Origin: Opitutales bacterium UBA5694
GTDB taxonomy: Bacteria; Verrucomicrobiota; Verrucomicrobiia; Opitutales; Opitutaceae
Direction of reading: 5' to 3'
NCBI GenBank assembly: GCA_002420185.1
Contig: DIHO01000015.1
Location: forward strand, 53,810-117,809
Length of the DNA: 64,000 nt
The notes below the pieces were generated by a model. It was given only the letters and a program-made list of their open reading frames with translations. It was not told the DNA's origin and did not search any database. This document shows, one piece after another, positions 37,078 through 45,617 of the stretch (its first letter is position 1; every line of letters begins with the position of its first letter). A program made the position numbers and the translations under genes.

Positions 37078-38360
37078 AACATCGGGTCGCAATCATTGGC
37101 ACCGGTATCGCCGGGATGGCTGCCGCCTTCTACTTGCGGCACGAATGCGACGTCACACTCGTGGAAAAGAACAATTATGCGGGGGGGCACACCAATACCG
37201 TTTCCGTTTCCCTCAGCGGCGACTCTATTCCCGTCGACACGGGTTTTATGGTATTCAACGATACGACCTACCCAAATCTCGTCCGACTTTTTAAAGAACT
37301 AGGGGTCAAATCCTATAACACTTCCATGTCTTTTGGAGTCTGCAATGCAAACCGAAATCTTGAGTACGCTTGCTCCGGATTCTCCACATTTTTCGCCCAG
37401 AAGAAAAATCTTCTAAATCCCGTTCACTGGAAATTGTACAGGGACATCTTGAAGTTTTTCAGGGCGGCCAATGCAGTGATTGCAGACAAGCCCTCTCCCG
37501 AGTTCTCGCTCGGCGATTTCGCGGAGCAATACTCGCTCAGCCACCAGGTAATGAATGATTTCGTGCTGCCGATGGCGGGTGCCATTTGGTCTACACCCGG
37601 AGGGGAAATTAATAATTTTCCCGCACTTCCGCTTCTGCGATTCATGAAAAATCATCAAATGCTCGGAGTGGGAATTCAGCTCCAATGGAAAACAGTAGAA
37701 GGCGGAAGCAATCAGTACAAAGAAAAGCTACTTGCCTCACTCCCTAACAAAACGCTCCTCAGCCAAAATATCAAAGCCATCGGACAAGACACCGCCTGTG
37801 CCTATTTCTTAGACGAGGCAGGGAAAAAGCAAAGCTACGATTTCATCATTGTCGCCACCCACGCGGACCAGGCCCTACGTCTACTGGAATGTCCGAGCGA
37901 ACTACAGAGTAAATTGCTGTCCGCATTTCGGTACAACAAGAACCATGTGAAACTTCACTCTGACGCTTCAGTGATGCCGCAATCAAAAAAAGCGTGGGCT
38001 TCCTGGAACGTTCTTAACCAAACAAGCCCGCTCGGAGAGATCGTGTCCTCTACGCACTATTGGATGAATAGCCTACAAAATCTCAATACGAAAAAAAATC
38101 TATTCGTTAGTGTAGACTACACCGGCTCAATCAATCCTGAAAAGACTTACTGGCAGACACGTTACGAACATCCTCGATTCGATGCCGCTGCCATCTCAGC
38201 ACAGCAACGATTACCCGAGCTCAATGCTTCTGGCAGAATCCGTTTCTGTGGCAGCTACTTTAGAAACGGGTTTCACGAGGACGCCCTTTGGTCAGCTCTC
38301 AATGTAGTGGACGATCTCAACAACCGCATAAAACGCCCCAATGAACTCGTGCCTGTATAA
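37074..38360 (+). CDS. FAD-dependent oxidoreductase of the amine-oxidase/desaturase type
   Basis: 428 aa. The Rossmann dinucleotide site is at the start (VAIIGTGIAGMAAAFYL, acidic residue at VEKNNYAGGH). The FAD-binding end motif is RIRFCGSYFRNGFHEDALWSAL near 395-415. This is the NAD(P)/FAD-binding protein normally found next to DUF1365 and Cfa-like genes in proteobacteria; related proteins act in furan fatty acid synthesis. It overlaps the regulator upstream by four bases and the DUF1365 gene downstream by 20. It probably introduces or moves a double bond in membrane acyl chains (inference). Confidence 0.85.
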   Translation: MKHRVAIIGTGIAGMAAAFYLRHECDVTLVEKNNYAGGHTNTVSVSLSGDSIPVDTGFMVFNDTTYPNLVRLFKELGVKSYNTSMSFGVCNANRNLEYACSGFSTFFAQKKNLLNPVHWKLYRDILKFFRAANAVIADKPSPEFSLGDFAEQYSLSHQVMNDFVLPMAGAIWSTPGGEINNFPALPLLRFMKNHQMLGVGIQLQWKTVEGGSNQYKEKLLASLPNKTLLSQNIKAIGQDTACAYFLDEAGKKQSYDFIIVATHADQALRLLECPSELQSKLLSAFRYNKNHVKLHSDASVMPQSKKAWASWNVLNQTSPLGEIVSSTHYWMNSLQNLNTKKNLFVSVDYTGSINPEKTYWQTRYEHPRFDAAAISAQQRLPELNASGRIRFCGSYFRNGFHEDALWSALNVVDDLNNRIKRPNELVPV

Positions 38361-39129
38361 GTCCGAGGTCATGCATCAACGGACCGCTCCTAAGCGGCAT
38401 TCCTTCAGGTATAAGCTATTTATGTTCTACTTGGACCTCGATGAGATTGAATCGCTAGATCGAAGCTACAGTTTTATAGGGCACAACCATTTCGCGCCGT
38501 ACGAATTCAGAGATGATGATCACTACAATCCCTCGAAGACAGATCTCAAAACGAGCATTAGGAATTATCTTAGAGAGCAAGGTATCGAAGATCCTGTAGG
38601 CAAAATCCACCTGCTAACTCACTTGAGAACCTGGGGGCACCTTTTCAACCCCGTTTCTTTTTACTTTGTCACCGACCAAAATGGTTCCCCAATCTGCTCA
38701 ATCGCTGAAGTGGGAAACACGTTCAACGAGCAAAAGCTCTTCATTGTAAGGTCACAAACCGATGGGCGAAGCCATGCCGACACGATCAAGAACTTCTACG
38801 TTTCCCCATTCAGCGAACTGGACACACAATTTCATTTCAAAATCGCAACTCCTCGCGAGCATGTGAGGATCGCTATCAGCCAATCAAAGAATGGCGAGAC
38901 CTACTTTAATAGTGTACTCACAGGCAGGAAAAGCCCTTTAACGGACAAAAACTTGCTTGTCAGCGCACTGCAATTTCCACTGCTAACCCTCAAAATTGTA
39001 GGAGCGATCCACTGGCAAGCCCTTCGACTTTACCTGAAGGGAGTCCCGTACTTCCGGAAATCCGAAAATCCGCATCTCCAGACCAACACTCACCCCTACC
39101 TAACAAAGGAAAACTACCAAGAACATTAG
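38341..39129 (+). CDS. DUF1365 protein
   Basis: 262 aa. The family is recognised from LYKSEVMHQRTAPKRHSFRYKLFMFYLDLDEI at the N-terminus, LLTHLRTWGHLFNPVSFYFV, the AEVGNTFNEQK segment, FYVSPFSELDTQFHF, and the C-terminal LKIVGAIHWQALRLYLKG. Its biochemical role is not established, but it is nearly always encoded with the FAD oxidoreductase and a Cfa-like methyltransferase, so it likely shares their pathway. It overlaps the upstream gene by 20 bases and is followed three bases later by the methyltransferase. Confidence 0.88.
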   Translation: MNSCLYKSEVMHQRTAPKRHSFRYKLFMFYLDLDEIESLDRSYSFIGHNHFAPYEFRDDDHYNPSKTDLKTSIRNYLREQGIEDPVGKIHLLTHLRTWGHLFNPVSFYFVTDQNGSPICSIAEVGNTFNEQKLFIVRSQTDGRSHADTIKNFYVSPFSELDTQFHFKIATPREHVRIAISQSKNGETYFNSVLTGRKSPLTDKNLLVSALQFPLLTLKIVGAIHWQALRLYLKGVPYFRKSENPHLQTNTHPYLTKENYQEH

Positions 39130-39132
39130 CTC

Positions 39133-40401
39133 ATGAAGTCCTTGTACAAAAAAGTTATCATTAGGAGCCTGCAAAAAGCTCGTCTCGGACAACTCAACCT
39201 TTCCCTAACCAACGGCGACAGCATCGTTTGCGGACAGCCCGACGGAAAAAAAATCCAAAATCTCTGCGTTCACAGCGACGCATTTTTTAACGAATTGGCC
39301 CACAAGGGAGGAATAGGTTTGGGAGAGGCTTACCAAGAGAGGTATTGGAGTTCCGATGACCTTACCGGTGCCTTGGAGTGGCTTCTCATCAACAGCAAGT
39401 ACATTGCTAGGGGCACCAGCCCCTATTTCGCCTCCTTAATCCGAAAGGTGAATTCCCTCGCGACCGGATTGCTTCACCACAGAAACCGTAACAACGTAGA
39501 AGGCAGCCGCAATAATATCCATGCCCACTACGACCTTGGCAACCGCTTCTACCAGACTTTTCTTGACCCGAGTCTCACCTATTCTTCAGGTTACTTCGAG
39601 GGTTCCGAGACCCAATTGGAGGAAGCCCAAGCAGAGAAGTACGATCGACTCTGCCGCAAGCTAGGGATCGATTCCACGAGCCATATCCTTGAAATTGGCT
39701 GCGGCTGGGGTGGCTTCGCCATTTACGCGGCTAAACACTACGACTGCTGTATCACAGGCACCACCATCTCCAAAGAGCAGTTCGACAGAGCTACTCAAAG
39801 GGTGAGAGAGGAGAGACTAGAGCATCGTATCGACATAATAATGACAGACTACCGAAAGCTCCAGGGAACCTACAATCGTATTGTTTCTATCGAGATGATG
39901 GAAGCGGTTGGCCGGGAATTTCTGGGCGAATATTTCAAACATATCGAGGCCCTGCTAGAACCCAATGGTCTCGTCGGAATTCAAGTTATCACCTGTCCAA
40001 ACCCTCTTTACGAAGCATACAAGGATCGAGTAGATTGGATTCAAAAGCACATTTTTCCGGGATCCCATCTCCCTTCAACTCATGCACTGTTGGAGAATGC
40101 CGAAAAAAGCGGGCGACTAGATTTGTACCACATGGAAAGCTTTGGGCTCCACTACGCTCGCACATTGAGAGAGTGGCGTAACCGTTTTCTCGATCAATGG
40201 GATGAAATCGAGAAAATGGGATTTGATGATTTTTTTAAGCGGAAATGGGAATACTATCTTGCCTACTGCGAAGCAGGCTTTCTACGACGGCATGTCAATG
40301 TATGCCAGCTGGTCTTTGGCCGGGCAGATGAAACCGCCTATCATTTCGAGAAGAAGCAAAAAACCCCGTTGGAGTGCCCTGAATTAACCCAAGCTATTTA
40401 G
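39133..40401 (+). CDS. Cyclopropane-fatty-acid-synthase-like methyltransferase 1
   Basis: 422 aa SAM-dependent methyltransferase acting on phospholipid acyl chains. N-terminal lipid-binding domain about 1-125; catalytic domain with NIHAHYDLGNRFYQTFLD, the SAM site ILEIGCGWGGFAIYAA, and FPGSHLPS. Compared with E. coli Cfa (recalled from memory), Glu239 (IEMMEAVG) and Tyr317 (FGLHYARTL) positions are kept. The Cys139 position is Ser152 (LTYSSGYF) and the bicarbonate-region His266 position is Gln (GIQVITCP). This Ser/Gln form marks the subfamily next to DUF1365. The product may be cyclopropane or another methylated chain. Confidence 0.88.
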   Translation: MKSLYKKVIIRSLQKARLGQLNLSLTNGDSIVCGQPDGKKIQNLCVHSDAFFNELAHKGGIGLGEAYQERYWSSDDLTGALEWLLINSKYIARGTSPYFASLIRKVNSLATGLLHHRNRNNVEGSRNNIHAHYDLGNRFYQTFLDPSLTYSSGYFEGSETQLEEAQAEKYDRLCRKLGIDSTSHILEIGCGWGGFAIYAAKHYDCCITGTTISKEQFDRATQRVREERLEHRIDIIMTDYRKLQGTYNRIVSIEMMEAVGREFLGEYFKHIEALLEPNGLVGIQVITCPNPLYEAYKDRVDWIQKHIFPGSHLPSTHALLENAEKSGRLDLYHMESFGLHYARTLREWRNRFLDQWDEIEKMGFDDFFKRKWEYYLAYCEAGFLRRHVNVCQLVFGRADETAYHFEKKQKTPLECPELTQAI

Positions 40402-40407
40402 TACATT

Positions 40408-41427
40408 ATGAACGCAATAAAATTCGCTGAAAATGGACACCTTCCCTACTGGCTCCTTCGATTTGGCATCCGCCAGCGCGTAGGCAAAAAGCTGTCCATC
40501 GAAACTTCCAAAACAACTGAAGAGCGCAACGCCTTCCTGGAGCGGCTAAGAGAGAGCCCCATTGCCCAGGATACCGAAAAGGCGAACGAGCAGCACTACG
40601 AAGTGCCGGCCGCTTTCTACAAATTTGTTCTCGGTCCCAATTTGAAATACAGCTGCTCGTACTGGCCCAGCGACTGCAAATCCTTGGCAGCGGCTGAAGA
40701 GGCCGCTCTAAAGCAGATCGAAGACCGTGCCCAACTTACTGACCACCAAAAAGTCCTCGACCTCGGTTGCGGCTGGGGATCGTTTTCCCTTTGGGCCGCC
40801 CCTCGATACCCGAACGCCAACTTTCTCGCGGTGTCAAATTCACACAGCCAGGCGACGCACATTCGGGAACAAGCAACCTCGAGAGGGATCGACAACCTCA
40901 AAGTGGTTACCTGCGATGTGAACGAGTTCAGCCCCGACATGGTTTTCGATCGAATTGTCTCTGTCGAGATGCTCGAACACGCTCGCAACTACGAAAAGCT
41001 TTTTCAACGGATCAGCTCCTGGATGCACGACGATGCCAAAATGTTTATACATGTGTTCTCGCATCGGCGATACGCCTACGACTACGACTCCAACAATCCC
41101 AAAGAGTGGATGGCACGCCAGTTCTTTACCGGTGGCATTATGCCTTCGCACGACCTGCTCCCTAGTTTCGATCAGCACTTAAAGCAGGATGCTTCATGGT
41201 TGCTAGATGGGACTAACTATCAGAAGACAGCGGAAGCCTGGCTTGACAACATGAACCAGAATGAGGCCGAGGTAAAAAGCGTCTTCGACGCCGTTTACGG
41301 TCCGAAGAATAGCAAACAATGGATGTGGCGATGGCGTTTATTTTTCTTGGCTTGCTCTGAGCTCTTTGGCTACAAAGATGGTTTGGAATGGGGCGTGTCT
41401 CATTACGTCTTTAGTAAGCGAATTTAG
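40408..41427 (+). CDS. Cyclopropane-synthase-fold methyltransferase 2 (coclaurine-MT-like branch)
   Basis: 339 aa, starting six bases after methyltransferase 1. It has its own full SAM-binding domain (KVLDLGCGWGSFSLWAA), with NEQHYEVPAAFYKFVLGPNLKYSCSYW in place of the Cfa entry helix. It keeps Cys (YSCSYW), Glu (VSVEMLEHA) and His (MFIHVFSHRRYAYDY), the opposite of methyltransferase 1. It lacks the Cfa N-terminal lipid domain. The overall pattern matches the branch that includes plant coclaurine N-methyltransferases. Methyl acceptor unknown; a lipid is suggested only by its neighbours. Confidence 0.82.
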   Translation: MNAIKFAENGHLPYWLLRFGIRQRVGKKLSIETSKTTEERNAFLERLRESPIAQDTEKANEQHYEVPAAFYKFVLGPNLKYSCSYWPSDCKSLAAAEEAALKQIEDRAQLTDHQKVLDLGCGWGSFSLWAAPRYPNANFLAVSNSHSQATHIREQATSRGIDNLKVVTCDVNEFSPDMVFDRIVSVEMLEHARNYEKLFQRISSWMHDDAKMFIHVFSHRRYAYDYDSNNPKEWMARQFFTGGIMPSHDLLPSFDQHLKQDASWLLDGTNYQKTAEAWLDNMNQNEAEVKSVFDAVYGPKNSKQWMWRWRLFFLACSELFGYKDGLEWGVSHYVFSKRI

Positions 41428-41460
41428 GTTAACGGGTATTTTGCGAAAAAAGGAACTGGC

Positions 41461-42186
41461 ATGCTGATCATTATCGGTTTTTTTGTGGCTCACTGGTACG
41501 CGAGCGTTTTCGCTCAGAGTTTCTTTCTGCATCGCTACATGGCGCACAGGATGTTTTTGATGAATCCGTTTTGGGAACGGTTTTTTTACCTGTTCACTTT
41601 CATCACACAGGGATCCTCATTTCTCCATCCGAAATCCTATGCCCAACTCCATCTAGAACACCATAAGCACAGCGACACCGAGCACGACCCTCATTCGCCT
41701 CACTTTTTGAAGGATGTGATTTCGATGATGATCAACACCGCTCGCATCTACCTTGAGTTCAAAAACGGCAAACGAACATCCAGCTCTCCCTATATACAAG
41801 GGCTACCCACTTGGGATCGGATCGACCGGATCGGCAACAGCCACTCGGTTCGGTTGGCCTTTTGTGGAGCATACATCGGCATCTACCTATGGGTTAGCCC
41901 CCCGCTTTGGATGTACGCCCTGCTACCCGTCCATTTCCTTATGGGCCCCGTACATGGAGCTTTTGTGAATTGGTGTGGACACAAATATGGATATCGGAAC
42001 TACGACACGAGTGACCAATCTCGTAACACGTTTCTTTGGGATGTCTTTTTCGTGGGCGAGACCTTTCAAAACAACCACCATAAGTATCCCAGCCGTCTCA
42101 ACTTTGCCACTCGCTGGTATGAGCTCGACCTTGGCTATCCCGTCATTTGGGTTCTCAGCAAGTTGGGAATCGTAATCCCACGTTAA
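41461..42186 (+). CDS. Membrane fatty-acid desaturase (acyl-lipid/acyl-CoA type)
   Basis: 241 aa integral membrane di-iron desaturase. Three histidine boxes are present: HRYMAHR (24-30), HLEHHKH (64-70) and NNHHKYP (204-210), with extra ligands HGAFVNWCGH (165-174). Hydrophobic segments surround each box (residues 2-20, 36-55, 130-165). It is shorter than many desaturases (about 300 aa) because the N-terminal helix region is reduced. As last gene of the MerR-FAD-DUF1365-methyltransferase cluster, 33 bases after methyltransferase 2, it likely supplies or modifies the unsaturated acyl chain. Confidence 0.88.
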   Translation: MLIIIGFFVAHWYASVFAQSFFLHRYMAHRMFLMNPFWERFFYLFTFITQGSSFLHPKSYAQLHLEHHKHSDTEHDPHSPHFLKDVISMMINTARIYLEFKNGKRTSSSPYIQGLPTWDRIDRIGNSHSVRLAFCGAYIGIYLWVSPPLWMYALLPVHFLMGPVHGAFVNWCGHKYGYRNYDTSDQSRNTFLWDVFFVGETFQNNHHKYPSRLNFATRWYELDLGYPVIWVLSKLGIVIPR

Positions 42187-42375
42187 AGAACTGAACGCCG
42201 TTTACAGCGATGTCAGGGGGGCGGGCGATGCAAACTTCACTAAGTCCCCGGCAAGAATGAATCCCTCCGATCAGACTGCGACGTCCTCCAAAAAGTTCCA
42301 AGTGAAGATTTTCACCGCATTTAGTCTTCGATCTAGCTTGGTCCAAAATCACTTTCTCGACTTGAGACCTCAGTT

Positions 42376-43848
42376 CTAGTCGTAGGTTTTCTGGACACCT
42401 CTATCGCTAGAATCTGGAGGGGTGAAGTCTAGCCCAATTGGCCTAGCCGTCGCATCTGCAATCCGGCCCTCAAGTGCTTTGAGCAAGTTCTCAATCTCCT
42501 GCTCATACTCCGGATTTCGGGCGACGTTTCGCATTTCCTCAGGGTCCCTCCTTAGGTCATACAACTCCAGATTGTCCGGATCATCGATTTTCCATTGCGT
42601 AATCCGGAAATTATCGGTCCGTAGCGTATATCCGTTTATCAACTGTGTGAAGGCATTGGAGCGGACCGTGTTTGAAACATCCCTGAGGACAGGCTGCAGG
42701 CTGATTCCCTTCACGTAGTCCGGCGGGCTAGGCAAACCGACTAAATCACTTAAGGTACGGTAAAAGTCAATCATCTCAGCAAACCCTTGAGCCCGCCGAC
42801 CCGATTGCGTAACCCCCGGAGCAGAAATTATCAAGGGCACTCTATCCGCGTCATCAAAAAGCGTGTTCTTTTGGTAGTGCCCATGTTCACCCATGTGATA
42901 TCCATGATCTGAGCTAAAGAGCACAATGGTATCCTCTTTTAAGCCTAGATCTTCGAGGGCGTCCATGACTCGTCCGATCTGAGCATCTACAAAGGAGATC
43001 GTCGCATAGTAGGCATGAATCGCCTTACGAGCCATTTCCTCTGGTAGGTCTATTTGGGGTTTAAACGCAGTAACCGATTTCCGGGCGGGTTCAGGAAGAG
43101 TATCCCAATAATCCTCTGGAATCCGTGGGACAGTGATTTCAGACAAGTCATACAAATCGAAATACTTCTTTGGAGCAACATATGGGGTGTGCGGTTTATA
43201 GAATCCAACCGCGAGAAAAAAGGGTTCTTCCGTAGCCGCATACTGGCGTAATAACCGGATGGATTCTGTCGCCACGATACCATCTGTCTGTTCTTCATCC
43301 TCCCCTTCAGCTGCAAGCCAACTCAATGTGGCCCCAAAACTTCCAGGTCGTAGCGAAAAAATCTTTTCCTCCTCTTCCTTGTCGCGTCCACGTGGGTTTA
43401 TCTTCGTATCCCAAGAAGCCGGATCGTCGTGCCCATCCGTGCCAATGCCTCTCGGATTATCGTAGTGATAGATCTTTCCAACCCGAGCCGCCGTGTATCC
43501 ATTCGCCATGAAATGCTGCGAAAGCGTCACCGCGTCTGGAACATAGTCCCGGAACATCCTTCGCAACACGGTCACGCCATTTTGCTCTGGATATAAGCCC
43601 GTCATAAAGCTGGCTCTAGAGGGGCCGCAAACGGGATAGTTACAGTAAGCATTCTCGAAAAGAACTCCCTCCTCAGCCAGCCGATCAATATTGGGAGACT
43701 GAACCAACGGGTGACCATAGCTGCCCAGATCGCAGTTTAAGTCATCCGTCATGATGAATACCACGTTGAGTTTGGCAACAGAACTTAAGGTGCTAGCAAA
43801 GAAAAAACCGATCGTGATGCCAATTCTAAAAAAAAATCCCGGCGTCAT
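42376..43848 (-). CDS. Exported sulfatase (iduronate-2-sulfatase-like)
   Basis: 490 aa. Signal peptide residues 1-25. Metal-binding IMTDDLNCDLGSYG; formylglycine site Cys74 in CGPSRASFMTGLYP. GKIYHYDN and FFLAVGFYKPHTPYVAPKKYFDLYD are typical of the iduronate-2-sulfatase-like group; FSSDHGYHMGEHG carries the second metal site; LYDLRRDPEEMRNVA is near the C-terminus. It is the last gene of an eight-gene minus-strand catabolic cluster. Confidence 0.92.
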   Translation of the reverse strand: MTPGFFFRIGITIGFFFASTLSSVAKLNVVFIMTDDLNCDLGSYGHPLVQSPNIDRLAEEGVLFENAYCNYPVCGPSRASFMTGLYPEQNGVTVLRRMFRDYVPDAVTLSQHFMANGYTAARVGKIYHYDNPRGIGTDGHDDPASWDTKINPRGRDKEEEEKIFSLRPGSFGATLSWLAAEGEDEEQTDGIVATESIRLLRQYAATEEPFFLAVGFYKPHTPYVAPKKYFDLYDLSEITVPRIPEDYWDTLPEPARKSVTAFKPQIDLPEEMARKAIHAYYATISFVDAQIGRVMDALEDLGLKEDTIVLFSSDHGYHMGEHGHYQKNTLFDDADRVPLIISAPGVTQSGRRAQGFAEMIDFYRTLSDLVGLPSPPDYVKGISLQPVLRDVSNTVRSNAFTQLINGYTLRTDNFRITQWKIDDPDNLELYDLRRDPEEMRNVARNPEYEQEIENLLKALEGRIADATARPIGLDFTPPDSSDRGVQKTYD

Positions 43849-44009
43849 GGTAAGAATTACTACGGCAACTCTCTAGAATTTACAAGCAGCCATACAATCG
43901 GCGACAGAAATTACAACCTGCAGATTGTAGTCATCCATATTTGGGCATCAGATTCTTTAAGAAACCCAAGGATCCCGAAGGATGGGATCGGCTGGATACC
44001 CGCCCATGA

Positions 44010-45521
44010 TCAATCCCCTAGCTGCTTAATCTTGAAGCGTGCCAAAACCGCAGGTTCGTGTTCGCTCTCCATAATCGCTTCAATCCTACCAACAACTTCA
44101 GGATAGGCAGCAGAAACATCGAACTGCTCCCTTGGGTCAGTCTTCAGATTGTACAGCTCCAGATCCATGTTTCCTCTGAAAATCCCTTTTCGCAGGGCTT
44201 TCCAATCTCCCATGCGAACCGCTTGCTGACCCTCGTAGGCAGGAAATTCCCAATAAAGGAATTCATGAGGTTCTTGCGGTTCTCCCAGAAGATTCGGGAC
44301 AAAACTGAGTCCGTCTACATCCGATGGAACTCGGGCGCCGGAAAGCTCGCACAGTGTAGGGAGTACGTCCCAAAAGGCGGAGACATGCTGAGAAGTTCGT
44401 CCACCCTTGATCATGCCCTCCCAGCTGGCAATCATCGGTACGCGAATACCCCCTTCCGTGGAAAAACCTTTGGCCCAACCGTATTCACTTTTGAAGGGCG
44501 AAGCACTTTCAAAGTAGGCGGAATCGCTACCGCCATTGTAAGTCGGGCCGTTGTCGCTGGAAAACAGAATCAATGTGTTTTCGTACAATCCTAGATCTTT
44601 CAACTCACTGACTATGTCGCCCACCTGTTCATCCAAATAGGATACCATTGCTGCATAGGTCGCTCGGGGGGTCCTATTGGGGAAATATCCCTTGTTCCCA
44701 AGATAGGGATCTTCAGGTCCCAGCTTTTCCTGGTAATATTCAACCCAACTCGCCGGGGCCTGCAGCGGAACATGCGGAATGGGCGAAGCGAAATACAAAA
44801 AGAAGGGGCTCTCCTTGTTTTCCCTTACAAAGCCCAAGGCCTCCTCGAGCATAAGCTCCGGTGCATATTCGCTTAACCGGTATTTCAAATAGCTCGCAGG
44901 ATCGTTTGGATCTGCTCCTTCTGCCAGCTTCGTTCCCGGAACGACTAGCTCATTATCGAGCCAATCCTTTTGTTCGTTTTTCCAAAGGTGTTTGGGATAG
45001 AAAGTGTGTGCCTGACGCTGGCAGTTGTATCCGTAGAAAAAGTCAAACCCCATCTTGGTCGGGATACTGTTTGTAAGGGGGGCACCCAGTCCCCATTTAC
45101 CGACAATGGCCGTTTTGTATCCAACTCCCTGTAGCAACGTACCAATCGTTTCAGTCCCTACTGGAAGCGGGCGCTGACCCTCGAGATTCGGATCTTCGAC
45201 CGCCTTTGCGAAATTCCAAGTGTCTCCACGTTCCCCCCACTCATCATTGCCACGAATGTAAGCGTGGCCTGTGTGTTTCCCTGTCATGAGAACACAGCGT
45301 GATGGCGCGCAAACCGGGGAACCTGAGTAATGCTGAGTGAATCGAATACCATTCGCCGCTAGGGCGTCTATGTTTGGCGTTTCAATCGTGTCCTGTCCAT
45401 AGCAGCCAAGTTCATTGTAGCCTAAATCGTCTGCGAGAATATAAACGATGTTTGGCTTCTCTGAATAGACTGGTTGTAGTTGCAGGATCGTTACGACCGA
45501 AATTAAGAGAATCGATTTCAT
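44010..45521 (-). CDS. Exported arylsulfatase-type sulfatase
   Basis: 503 aa. Signal peptide MKSILLISVVTILQLQPVYS. Metal-binding ILADDLGYNELGCYGQ; formylglycine site Cys71 in CAPSRCVLMTGKHTGHAYIRGN; GKWGLG; FFYGYNCQRQAHTFYP. The FSSDNGPTYNGG stretch, GGIRVPMIASWEG and a C-terminal LYNLKTDPREQFDVS are also visible. The HTGHAYIRGN pattern belongs to the large arylsulfatase A-like group seen in many glycosaminoglycan and fucan degraders. It lies between the GH109-like gene and the other sulfatase in the same orientation. Confidence 0.93.
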   Translation of the reverse strand: MKSILLISVVTILQLQPVYSEKPNIVYILADDLGYNELGCYGQDTIETPNIDALAANGIRFTQHYSGSPVCAPSRCVLMTGKHTGHAYIRGNDEWGERGDTWNFAKAVEDPNLEGQRPLPVGTETIGTLLQGVGYKTAIVGKWGLGAPLTNSIPTKMGFDFFYGYNCQRQAHTFYPKHLWKNEQKDWLDNELVVPGTKLAEGADPNDPASYLKYRLSEYAPELMLEEALGFVRENKESPFFLYFASPIPHVPLQAPASWVEYYQEKLGPEDPYLGNKGYFPNRTPRATYAAMVSYLDEQVGDIVSELKDLGLYENTLILFSSDNGPTYNGGSDSAYFESASPFKSEYGWAKGFSTEGGIRVPMIASWEGMIKGGRTSQHVSAFWDVLPTLCELSGARVPSDVDGLSFVPNLLGEPQEPHEFLYWEFPAYEGQQAVRMGDWKALRKGIFRGNMDLELYNLKTDPREQFDVSAAYPEVVGRIEAIMESEHEPAVLARFKIKQLGD

Positions 45522-45617
45522 AATTAGTCTACTTTTTATCCTTAGATCAGTGCTTCAGTCTAAGCCATTTTTCGTTCTCAATCTTTCCTGCTCAGGCTGA
45601 AGCACCAAGCTACTTTG

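Noticed and set aside
37336..38000. Search for a photolyase or B12-dependent partner in the lipid operon
   Set aside because: None present between 36.1 and 42.2 kb; all frames are accounted for by the six genes.
42155..42352. Minus-strand 65-codon ORF overlapping the desaturase end
   Set aside because: Overlaps a certain gene and has no recognisable motif; likely shadow or noise between convergent operons.
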